Translations under genes and position numbers: made by a program
Notes under the pieces: generated by a model
Told to the model about the DNA's origin: nothing
Database searches by the model: none
What the model saw: the letters and a program-made list of their open reading frames with translations, nothing else
From: an uncultured Duganella sp.
Lineage (GTDB): Bacteria > Pseudomonadota > Gammaproteobacteria > Burkholderiales > Burkholderiaceae
Length of the DNA: 28,719 bases
Assembly: GCA_946482335.1 (NCBI GenBank)
Contig: CAMLRG010000062.1
Location: forward strand, 1-28,719
Direction of reading: 5' to 3'
Shown: positions 22,038 to 28,719 of the stretch, in pieces
Position numbering within the stretch: position 1 is the stretch's first letter
Layout of the letters: each line of letters begins with the position of its first letter

Positions 22038-23426
22038 ATGGTACACGCAACAATTCAGGACAGCGGCGCCACGCCGGTGATCACGGAAATGCGGGTCATT
22101 CCGGTCGCCGGCCAGGACAGCATGCTGCTCAACCTGTGCGGTGCGCACGCGCCCTACTTCATCCGCACCCTGGTGCTGCTGAAGGACAGTGCCGGCCGTA
22201 CCGGCGTGGGCGAAGTGCCCGGCGGCGCCGGCATCACGCGTGCACTGGAGCGCGCCATCCCGCTGGTGGTCGGCAGCCAGGCCGGCCGCTTCAACCGCAC
22301 CCTGAACGCGGTGCGCGCCGCCATCGCCGGCCAGGGCGGCGGCATGCAGCACCAGGTGACTTCCGCCGCCGAGGAAGCGGTGCTCAGGCAGCCGCATGAA
22401 ATCAACCTGCGCCTGGAAAACGTGGTCACCGCCATCGAAGCGGCGCTGCTCGACTTGCTGGGCCAGCACCTGGGCGTGCCGGTGTGCGAACTGCTCGGCG
22501 CCGGCCAGCAGCGCGACAGCGTGCCCATGCTCGCTTACCTGTTCTATATCGGCGACCGCCAGCGCACCGACCTGCCCTACCTGTCGGGCCACGGCCATAC
22601 CGGCTGGTATGCCGCGCGCCACCGCGCAGCGCTCACGCCGGATGCCATCGCCGAGCAGGCCGCCGCCGCCGCCGACCGTTACGGTTTCCGCGACTTCAAG
22701 CTGAAGGGTGGCGTGATGCGCGGCGCCGAGGAAATGGAAGCGGTGGCCGCCATCAAGACGCGCTTCCCCGACGCGCGCGTCACGCTCGACCCGAACGGCG
22801 CCTGGGGGCTGGACGAAGCCATTGCGCTGTGCCGCGGCCAGGGCCACTTGCTGGCCTACGCCGAAGACCCGTGCGGGCCGGAGCACGGCTATTCCGGCCG
22901 CGAAGTCATGGCCGAATTCCGCCGCGCGACCGGCATCCCGACCGCCACCAATATGGTGGCCACCGACTGGCGCCAGATGGCGCATTCGCATTTGCTGGGC
23001 GCGGTGGACATCCCGCTGGCCGACCCGCACTTCTGGACCATGCAGGGTTCCGTGCGGCTGGCGCAGCTGTGCGCCGACTGGGGCCTGACCTGGGGCTCGC
23101 ACTCCAACAACCATTTCGACATTTCGCTGGCGATGTTCACCCATGCGGCCGCCGCCGCGCCGGGCCACATCACCGCCATCGATACCCACTGGATCTGGCA
23201 GGAAGGCCAGGAGCGCCTGACCGTCGAACCGCCGCAGATCGTCGGCGGCGCGGTGGCGGTGCCGCAGGCGCCGGGGCTGGGCGTGGTGCCGGACATGGAA
23301 CGCATCGCAGCGGCCCATGAATTGTTCAAGAAAGTCGGCACCGGCGCGCGCGACGACGCGATGGCCATGCAATACCTGGTGCCGGGCTGGCAGTATTCCC
23401 CCAAGCTGCCCAGCTTGGGACGTTAA
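22038..23426 (+). CDS. gudD: Glucarate dehydratase
   Basis: This is a 462-residue enolase-superfamily enzyme closely matching E. coli GudD (446 aa as I recall). It dehydrates D-glucarate (or L-idarate) to 5-keto-4-deoxy-D-glucarate. Near-identical stretches are [34 protein letters not shown] and [18 protein letters not shown]. The catalytic base K223 lies in DFKLKGG, metal ligand D251 in LDPNGAW, E277 in AYAEDPCG, N305, and the second base H355 in GSHSNNHFD. About 16 extra residues lie near 105-122. It heads the xylose operon, with 21 bp to xylX. Its presence fits use of the glucuronate side chains of xylan after oxidation by a uronate dehydrogenase, which is not in this window. Regulation by the operator at 22008 is likely. 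Confidence 0.93.
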   Translation: MVHATIQDSGATPVITEMRVIPVAGQDSMLLNLCGAHAPYFIRTLVLLKDSAGRTGVGEVPGGAGITRALERAIPLVVGSQAGRFNRTLNAVRAAIAGQGGGMQHQVTSAAEEAVLRQPHEINLRLENVVTAIEAALLDLLGQHLGVPVCELLGAGQQRDSVPMLAYLFYIGDRQRTDLPYLSGHGHTGWYAARHRAALTPDAIAEQAAAAADRYGFRDFKLKGGVMRGAEEMEAVAAIKTRFPDARVTLDPNGAWGLDEAIALCRGQGHLLAYAEDPCGPEHGYSGREVMAEFRRATGIPTATNMVATDWRQMAHSHLLGAVDIPLADPHFWTMQGSVRLAQLCADWGLTWGSHSNNHFDISLAMFTHAAAAAPGHITAIDTHWIWQEGQERLTVEPPQIVGGAVAVPQAPGLGVVPDMERIAAAHELFKKVGTGARDDAMAMQYLVPGWQYSPKLPSLGR

Positions 23427-23447
23427 GCATTCCAAGGAGAGTTATCT

Positions 23448-24635
23448 ATGCAATCGATTACCGCATCCGCATGCCTGCCGCATGACCTGGCGGGCGCCCT
23501 GCTTGTCGGGCGCGTGTGGCGCCCGGCGCCGGTGGACGGCCCTTGCGTCGTCGTGGTCCGCGCGGGCGAAGTGTTCGACATCACCGCGCAGGCGCCCACC
23601 ATGGCGGACTTGCTGGACCGGTCCGACCTGCTGCAGTTCGCACGCAGCGTGCAGGGCGAAGCGCTGGGCCGGGCCACCGACCTGGTCGGCGCCGCCCTGG
23701 CGGGCGCGGCGACCGGCAGCGGCCCGCGCCTGCTGGCGCCAAACGACGTACAGGCCATCAAGGCTTGCGGCGTCACTTTCGCCGTCAGCCTGCTGGAACG
23801 CGTGATCGAGGAACAGGCCGGCGGCAACCCGGAGCGCGCCGCTGCGCTGCGCGCCGAACTGCTGTCCACCATCGGCGCCGACCTGTCCAGCATCAAGCCC
23901 GGCTCGCCGGAAGCGGAACAGCTGAAGCGCGAATTCCAGGCGCGCGGCGCCTGGTCGCAATACATGGAAGTGGGCATCGGCCCCTTCGCCGAAGTGTTTT
24001 CGAAATCCCAGCCCATGTCGGCGGTCGGCTTCGGCGCCGACGTCGGCCTGCACCCGGCTTCGCAGTGGAACAATCCCGAGCCCGAGATCGTGCTGGCCGT
24101 GAACAGCCGCTTCGAAGCGGTCGGCGCGGCGCTGGGCAACGACGTCAACCTGCGCGACATCGAAGGCCGCAGCGCCCTGCTGCTGGGCAAGGCCAAGGAC
24201 AACAACGCTTCCTGCTCCATCGGCCCCTTCATCCGCCTGTTCGACAGCACGTTCACCCTGGACGACGTGCGTAATGCGGAAGTGCGCCTGGCCATCGAAG
24301 GCAGCGACGACGGCTTCGTGCTCGACGGCGTCAGCCGCATGCGCGAAATCAGCCGCGACCCGCTCGACCTGGTCGCGCAAACCGCCGGCGCCCATCACCA
24401 ATACCCGGATGGCTTCATGCTCTTCCTCGGCACGATGTTCTCGCCGATCAAGGACCGAGGCCAGAAAGGCGCAGGCTTCACCCACCACCTGGGCGACCGC
24501 GTCACCATCAGCAGCCCGGCGCTCGGCGCGCTGGTCAACCACGTACAGCGCAGCGACCAGCTGCCGCCGTGGAGCTTCGGTGTCCGCGCCCTTTACCGCA
24601 ACCTGGCACGCCGCGGCATCGCGGCAGGAGAATAA
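23448..24635 (+). CDS. xylX: 2-keto-3-deoxy-xylonate dehydratase (FAH family, Weimberg pathway)
   Basis: This is a 395-residue fumarylacetoacetate-hydrolase-fold protein. In the Weimberg pathway XylX dehydrates 2-keto-3-deoxy-D-xylonate to alpha-ketoglutarate semialdehyde. The C-terminal FAH core carries the metal-binding acidic motif NNPEPEIVLAV (E211, E213) and GNDVNLRDIEGR (D232), followed by LLLGKAKDNNASCSIGPFI. AAGGAGA lies before the ATG at 23448. The assignment to this step rests on family membership together with its place directly before xylB, xylC and xylD, as in the Caulobacter xylXABCD operon. FAH-family enzymes of arabinonate pathways are alternatives, since the two substrates can overlap. 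The xylB start follows its stop by 4 bp. Confidence 0.87.
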   Translation: MQSITASACLPHDLAGALLVGRVWRPAPVDGPCVVVVRAGEVFDITAQAPTMADLLDRSDLLQFARSVQGEALGRATDLVGAALAGAATGSGPRLLAPNDVQAIKACGVTFAVSLLERVIEEQAGGNPERAAALRAELLSTIGADLSSIKPGSPEAEQLKREFQARGAWSQYMEVGIGPFAEVFSKSQPMSAVGFGADVGLHPASQWNNPEPEIVLAVNSRFEAVGAALGNDVNLRDIEGRSALLLGKAKDNNASCSIGPFIRLFDSTFTLDDVRNAEVRLAIEGSDDGFVLDGVSRMREISRDPLDLVAQTAGAHHQYPDGFMLFLGTMFSPIKDRGQKGAGFTHHLGDRVTISSPALGALVNHVQRSDQLPPWSFGVRALYRNLARRGIAAGE

Positions 24636-24639
24636 TTCA

Positions 24640-25431
24640 ATGACAGCAGCAGCAAGAAAACCCATGGTGTACGCCACCTACCCAGACCTCGCCGGCAAAC
24701 GCGTGGTGATCACGGGCGGCGGCACCGGCATTGGCGCCGCCATCGTGGACGCCTTTGTCAAACAGGGTGCGCAGGTTGTCTTCCTCGACATCCAGGACGA
24801 AGCGTCGAAGGCGCTGGAACAAAGCCTGGCCGGCGCCCAGCACCCGCCGCGCTTCATCCGCTGCGACCTGACCGACCTCGATGCGGTCGGCTCCGTGTTT
24901 GCGCAGATCGAGCGCGAGCTGGGCCCGGTGGAAGTGCTGGTCAACAACGCTGCCAACGACAACCGCCACGAGGTCAAGGACGTCACGCCCAAGTACTGGG
25001 AAGACAGCCTGGCCGTCAACCTGCGCCACCAGTTCTTCTGCGCCCAGGCCGTGGCGCCCGGCATGAAGGCGATGGGCGGCGGCGTGATCCTGAACTTCGG
25101 CTCGATCTCCTGGCACCTGGCGCTGGGCAAGCTGTCGCTGTACATGACCGCCAAGGCGGCCATCGAAGGCTTGACGCGCGGCCTGGCCCGCGACCTGGGC
25201 GGCGACGGCATCCGCGTCAACTGCATCATCCCGGGCTCGATCAAGACCCCGCGCCAGATGGCGCTGTGGCACTCGCCGGAAGACGAAGCGGCCATCCTGG
25301 CCGCACAGTGCCTGCATGAGCGCGTGGAACCGGAAGACGTGGCTGCGCTGACCCTGTTCCTGGCCTCCGGCAACGCGGCGCGCTGCTCCGGCCGCGATTA
25401 CTTCGTCGACGCGGGATGGTACGGATCGTGA
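24640..25431 (+). CDS. xylB: NAD-dependent D-xylose 1-dehydrogenase (SDR)
   Basis: This 263-residue short-chain dehydrogenase closely resembles Caulobacter XylB, which oxidises D-xylopyranose to xylonolactone with NAD+. It has the Rossmann motif TGGGTGIG (25-32), FLDI with an acidic residue that favours NAD (D50), NNAAND (102-107), the catalytic serine in NFGSISWHL (residues 152-160) and YMTAK (Y168, K172). AVAPGMK and FLAS ... VDAGW at the C-terminus also match the Caulobacter protein. AGGAG lies 9 nt before the ATG at 24640. The last four bases overlap the next gene. The symbol follows Caulobacter usage and is not the E. coli xylulokinase xylB. Confidence 0.93.
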   Translation: MTAAARKPMVYATYPDLAGKRVVITGGGTGIGAAIVDAFVKQGAQVVFLDIQDEASKALEQSLAGAQHPPRFIRCDLTDLDAVGSVFAQIERELGPVEVLVNNAANDNRHEVKDVTPKYWEDSLAVNLRHQFFCAQAVAPGMKAMGGGVILNFGSISWHLALGKLSLYMTAKAAIEGLTRGLARDLGGDGIRVNCIIPGSIKTPRQMALWHSPEDEAAILAAQCLHERVEPEDVAALTLFLASGNAARCSGRDYFVDAGWYGS

Positions 25432-26303
25432 GCGCCCCGCACTGCATCTGGCAGGTCGGCGCCACCCTGGCGGAAGGGCCGGTATGGCATGCCGCCGAAC
25501 GTGCCTTCTACTTCGTCGACATCAAGGGCCGCCGCCTGCACCGCTGCAACGAGGATGGCGGCGACCGCCTGAGCTGGCAGGCCCCGGCGGAAATCGGCTT
25601 TGCCCTGCCGATGGCGGACGGCGACTTCATTTGCGGCCTGCCGGGCAAGCTGGCGCGCTTCACCGCTTCCGGCAGCTTCGACACGGTGCTGGAAATCGAG
25701 GCGCAGCAGCCGGGCAACCGCTGCAATGACGGCTACGTCGACCCGGCCGGCCGGCTGTGGTTCGGCACCATGGACAATGGCGAAACCGAGCCGACCGGCG
25801 CGCTGTACCGCCTCGATGCACGCGGCCTGAAAACCATGGACGACGGCATCATCATCACCAACGGGCCATGCCACAGCCCGGACGGCAAGACCTTCTACCA
25901 TACCGACACCCTGGGCCGCGTGGTGTACGCCTTCGATTGCGCAGCGGACGGCAGCCTGTCGAACAAGCGCGAGTTCGTGCGCTACGCGCCGGGCGTGACC
26001 GGCCACCCGGACGGCAGCGCGGTCGACGCCGAAGGCCACGTCTGGATCTCGCTGTTCGGCGGCAGCCGCATCGAACGCTACGCGCCGGACGGCACGCTGG
26101 CGGCCACGGTCGCCATGCCCTGCCCTAACATCACCAAGGTCGCTCTCGGCGGCGCCGACCTGCGTACCGTCTTCGTCACCACCGCGCGCAAGGGCATGAG
26201 CGCAGAAGCCCTGGCCGCCCATCCGCTGGCAGGCGGCGTGTTCACCTTCCGCGTGGACGTGCCCGGCCTGCCGCAACACCAATTCGACAGGAATGCAGCA
26301 TGA
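25428..26303 (+). CDS. xylC: Xylonolactonase (SMP-30/gluconolactonase family)
   Basis: This is a 291-residue six-bladed beta-propeller lactonase that opens xylono-lactone to xylonate. It matches Caulobacter XylC through ATLAEGPVW (metal ligand E17), RCNDGYVDPAGRLWFGTM (N100), IIITNGPCHSPDGKTFYHTD (N145) and HPDGSAVDAEG (D195), and it ends with TTARKGMS and PLAGGVF. I chose the GTG at 25428 because it overlaps the xylB stop as GTGA and aligns with the Caulobacter start. An ATG at 25416 is in frame but has only GGG directly against it. There is no signal peptide, so it acts in the cytoplasm. Its own stop overlaps the xylD start (ATGA). Confidence 0.92.
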   Translation: MSAPHCIWQVGATLAEGPVWHAAERAFYFVDIKGRRLHRCNEDGGDRLSWQAPAEIGFALPMADGDFICGLPGKLARFTASGSFDTVLEIEAQQPGNRCNDGYVDPAGRLWFGTMDNGETEPTGALYRLDARGLKTMDDGIIITNGPCHSPDGKTFYHTDTLGRVVYAFDCAADGSLSNKREFVRYAPGVTGHPDGSAVDAEGHVWISLFGGSRIERYAPDGTLAATVAMPCPNITKVALGGADLRTVFVTTARKGMSAEALAAHPLAGGVFTFRVDVPGLPQHQFDRNAA

Positions 26304-28072
26304 GTGCCCAGCGCCGTTACCGTTCGCAGGACTGGTTCGACAATCCGGACCATATCGATATGACCGCGCTCTACCTGGAGCGCTTCATGAATTACGGCAT
26401 CACGCCGGAAGAGTTGCGCAGCGGCCGCCCCATCATCGGCATCGCGCAATCGGGCAGCGACATCAGCCCGTGCAACCGCATCCACCTGGAGCTGGCCAAG
26501 CGCGTGCGCGACGGCATCCGCGACGCGGGCGGCATCGCGATGGAATTCCCGCTGCACCCGATCTTCGAGAACTGCCGCCGCCCCACCGCCGCCATCGACC
26601 GCAACCTGGCCTATATGGGCCTGGTCGAAATCCTGCACGGCTACCCGATCGACGCGGTGGTGCTGACCACCGGCTGCGACAAGACCACGCCGGCGCAGCT
26701 GATGGCCGCCTCCACCGTGGACATCCCGGCCATCGTGCTGTCGGGCGGCCCGATGCTCGATGGCTGGCTCGATGGTGAGCTGGTCGGTTCCGGCGCCGCC
26801 ATCTGGAAAGGCCGCCGCCAGCTGGCGGCCGGCCAGATCGACAACGAGAAATTCCTCGAAATCGCCGCCGCTTCCGCGCCGTCGGCCGGCCACTGCAATA
26901 CCATGGGCACCGCTTCCACCATGAACGCCATGGCCGAGGCGCTGGGCATGTCGCTGACCGGCTGCTCCGCCATCCCGGCACCCTACCGCGAGCGCGGCCA
27001 GATGGCGTACGAAACGGGCCGCCGCATCGTGGAAATGGCGCAGCAGGACATCCGTCCTTCCGCCATCCTGTCGCGCGACGCCTTCCTCGATGCCATCGTG
27101 GTCAACGCCGCCATCGGCGGTTCCACCAACGCCCAGCAGCACATCATGGCGATGGCGCGCCACGCCGGCGTCGAGCTGCACGAAGACGACTGGATGACTT
27201 ACGGCCACGATATCCCGCTGCTGCTGAACATGCAGCCTTCCGGCAAGTACCTGGGCGAACGCTTCCACCGCGCCGGCGGCGTGCCGGCCATCATGTGGGA
27301 ACTGCAGCAGGCCGGCAAGCTGCGCGCCAACCGTCCGACCGTCACCGGCCGCACCATGGCGCAGAACCTGGAAGGCCGCGAAAGCGCCGACCGCGAAATG
27401 ATCACGCCGTTCAGCGCACCGCTGAAAGAGCAGGCTGGCTTCATGGTCTTGCGCGGCAACCTGTTCGACTTCGCGATCATGAAGACCAGCGTGATCTCGG
27501 AGGAATTCCGCGACCGTTACCTGCGCCGTCCTGGCGCCGAGAACGTGTTCGAGTGCCGCGCCGTGGTGTTCGACGGTTCGGGCGATTACCATGCGCGCAT
27601 CAACGACCCTGCGCTGGGTATCGACGAGAACACCATCCTGGTGATCCGCGGCGCCGGCCCGGTGGGCTGGCCAGGTTCGGCGGAGGTGGTGAACATGCAA
27701 CCGCCGGATGCATTGATCAAGAAAGGGATCAAGAACCTGCCGACGCTGGGCGACGGGCGCCAGTCGGGCACTTCCGACAGTCCGTCGATCCTGAATGCTT
27801 CGCCGGAGAGCGCGGTGGGCGGCGGGCTGGCCTGGATACGCACCGGCGACATGGTGCGCATCGATTTGAATGCCGGCAGTTGCAATATGCTGGTGGACGA
27901 GGCGGAACTGGAGCGGCGCAAGAAGGATGGGCCGCCGCCGGTGCCGCCAAGCCAGACGCCTTGGCAGGAGATTTATCGTGCTACCGTGGGGCAGATGGCG
28001 AGCGGGGCTTGTATGGAACTGGCGCTGGCGTATCGGGGGGTTGCGCAGGATACGCCGCGGCATAACCATTAA
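26300..28072 (+). CDS. xylD: Xylonate dehydratase (IlvD/Edd family)
   Basis: This is a 590-residue member of the pentonate/hexonate branch of the IlvD/Edd dehydratases. It converts D-xylonate to 2-keto-3-deoxy-xylonate. The three cysteines that bind the [2Fe-2S] cluster in this branch are visible: C58 (SPCNRIH), C126 (TTGCDKTTPAQ, followed by D127 and K128) and C199 (AGHCNTMGTAST). AIGGSTNAQQHI and GGGLAWIRTGD are also typical. Length equals that of Caulobacter XylD (about 590-595 as I recall). It is the last gene of the tight operon, with a 4-bp ATGA overlap with xylC. The final 350 bp or so shift to G-ending codons, unlike the C-rich body of the gene. A palindromic repeat follows directly. 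Confidence 0.94.
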   Translation: MSAQRRYRSQDWFDNPDHIDMTALYLERFMNYGITPEELRSGRPIIGIAQSGSDISPCNRIHLELAKRVRDGIRDAGGIAMEFPLHPIFENCRRPTAAIDRNLAYMGLVEILHGYPIDAVVLTTGCDKTTPAQLMAASTVDIPAIVLSGGPMLDGWLDGELVGSGAAIWKGRRQLAAGQIDNEKFLEIAAASAPSAGHCNTMGTASTMNAMAEALGMSLTGCSAIPAPYRERGQMAYETGRRIVEMAQQDIRPSAILSRDAFLDAIVVNAAIGGSTNAQQHIMAMARHAGVELHEDDWMTYGHDIPLLLNMQPSGKYLGERFHRAGGVPAIMWELQQAGKLRANRPTVTGRTMAQNLEGRESADREMITPFSAPLKEQAGFMVLRGNLFDFAIMKTSVISEEFRDRYLRRPGAENVFECRAVVFDGSGDYHARINDPALGIDENTILVIRGAGPVGWPGSAEVVNMQPPDALIKKGIKNLPTLGDGRQSGTSDSPSILNASPESAVGGGLAWIRTGDMVRIDLNAGSCNMLVDEAELERRKKDGPPPVPPSQTPWQEIYRATVGQMASGACMELALAYRGVAQDTPRHNH

Positions 28073-28112
28073 AACCGGTAAACCGGGGTCAGGCCCATAG
28101 GGCCTGACCCCC
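28073..28112. repeat. Palindromic repeat (copy 2) between xylD and the MFS gene
   Basis: GGGGTCAGGCCC (28085-28096) and GGGCCTGACCCC (28100-28111) form a perfect 12-bp stem around ATA, preceded by ACCGGTAAACCGG. The stem and the flanking GTAAACCGG match copy 1 at 2196-2250 apart from a few compensated bases. It lies directly after the xylD stop and before the MFS gene on the same strand, so it may terminate or attenuate read-through into the transporter gene. Confidence 0.75.
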
Positions 28113-28132
28113 ATAACAAGAGAGGAGACAAT

Positions 28133-28719
28133 ATGAACAGCATTGCGTTGGAAAATACGGAGTCGGGGCATGAGGCGGAAAACACCGCGCTCATCATCCT
28201 GATCAGTTGCGTTGCCACCATCGGAGGCTTCCTGTTCGGTTTCGACAGTGGCGTCATCAACGGCACCGTCGACGGCTTGAAACAGGCCTTCCATTCAACC
28301 TCCGCCGGGATCGGCTTCGAAGTGGCTTCGATGCTGCTTGGCTGCGCGGTCGGCGCTTTCTTCGCAGGCCGGCTCGGCGACCGCTGGGGGCGCCGTGCGG
28401 TGCTGATCATTTCGTCCGTCATGTTCCTGCTGTCGGCGCTGGGCGCGGGCTTTGCGACCAGCTCGGCGTTCTTCATCGCGGCGCGCGTCCTCGGTGGTTT
28501 TGCGGTAGGTGCCGCCAGCGTGATGTCGCCGGCCTATATCGCCGAAGTGGCCTCGGCGCGCTACCGCGGCCGGCTCGCGACCGTCCAGCAGATCGCCATC
28601 ATCAGCGGCCTGTTCTGCGCCTTCCTGAGCAACTATCTGCTGGCCGATGCGGCCGGCGGCTCCACCGGCGTGCTGTGGCTCGGCCAGGAAGCGTGGCGCT
28701 GGATGTTCTGGATGATGGC
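28133..28719 (+). CDS. MFS sugar porter, N-terminal part (runs off the window)
   Basis: The first 195 codons of a sugar-porter-family MFS transporter are visible. Helix 1 contains GGFLFGFDSGVINGT (31-45). GDRWGRR (82-88) is the conserved loop 2-3 motif, and PAYIAEVA...RGRL (133-149) plus QQIAIISG are sugar-porter signatures. About five transmembrane helices are present before the end of the window. AGAGGAGA stands 7 nt before the ATG. Sugar/H+ symporters of this family include XylE, so pentose import for the adjacent Weimberg operon is the natural guess; the substrate cannot be read from the sequence. It is separated from xylD by a 60-bp gap holding a strong palindrome, so it may have reduced or separate expression. 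Confidence 0.88.
   Translation, partial: MNSIALENTESGHEAENTALIILISCVATIGGFLFGFDSGVINGTVDGLKQAFHSTSAGIGFEVASMLLGCAVGAFFAGRLGDRWGRRAVLIISSVMFLLSALGAGFATSSAFFIAARVLGGFAVGAASVMSPAYIAEVASARYRGRLATVQQIAIISGLFCAFLSNYLLADAAGGSTGVLWLGQEAWRWMFWMM

Noticed and set aside
22038..23426. Idea that the enolase-superfamily gene is a second xylonate or galactarate dehydratase
   Set aside because: Motifs and length follow GudD closely ([22 protein letters not shown]), and xylD already supplies xylonate dehydratase.
26078..28294. 738-codon minus-strand frame opposite xylC/xylD
   Set aside because: Shadow of the Weimberg genes; no domain, start site or promoter supports it.

Overview
The window is 28.7 kb of GC-rich, densely packed chromosomal DNA. 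It looks like a betaproteobacterium of the Oxalobacteraceae (Massilia, Duganella or Janthinobacterium type). The basis is the gene families present (TonB-dependent receptor, HPP-CBS protein, DUF885 peptidase, DUF3703 protein, clan AA aspartyl protease, a XylR-like LacI regulator beside xylan genes) and the style of the intergenic palindromes. This is inference; no rRNA or other taxonomic marker is present. I saw no tRNA, rRNA, CRISPR array, insertion sequence or phage gene.

Left part (1-13.1 kb), mostly housekeeping and accessory genes. It holds a TonB-dependent receptor; a three-part cysteine desulfurase / degenerate metallo-beta-lactamase / rhodanese fusion with a divergent Lrp/AsnC regulator; and an HPP-CBS membrane protein whose 3' end overlaps a convergent periplasmic aspartyl protease. 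Next come a cupin gene coupled to a membrane-extended DUF3703 gene, a roughly 550-bp stretch with no confident gene, a DUF885 peptidase, a hotdog thioesterase, and an orphan 7TM histidine kinase. The thioesterase and kinase share a divergent promoter region with a perfect FNR-type box. A small Mpo1-like (DUF962) protein and an HTH regulator with a catalytically dead nucleotidyltransferase domain close this part.

Right part (13.1-28.7 kb), a complete-looking glucuronoxylan utilisation locus. A LacI-family regulator (XylR-like) is followed by a GH67 alpha-glucuronidase, a divergent GH10 endoxylanase, and an SGNH esterase-GH115 alpha-glucuronidase pair. Divergent from the esterase is a tight operon gudD-xylX-xylB-xylC-xylD, which encodes most of the oxidative Weimberg pathway of D-xylose plus glucarate dehydratase. 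A sugar-porter MFS gene then runs off the end. Palindromes close to TGGTAGCGCTACCA lie in front of the regulator, in the GH67/GH10 divergent gap, and in the esterase/gudD divergent gap. One regulator could therefore control every transcript of the locus.

Working model: the xylanase cuts the backbone, the esterase removes acyl groups, and GH67 and GH115 release (methyl)glucuronic acid. The MFS porter probably imports pentose. XylB, XylC, XylD and XylX take xylose to alpha-ketoglutarate semialdehyde. GudD would feed the glucuronate side chain, after its oxidation to glucarate, towards the same intermediate. The semialdehyde dehydrogenase (Caulobacter xylA), uronate dehydrogenase and KdgD are not in the window.
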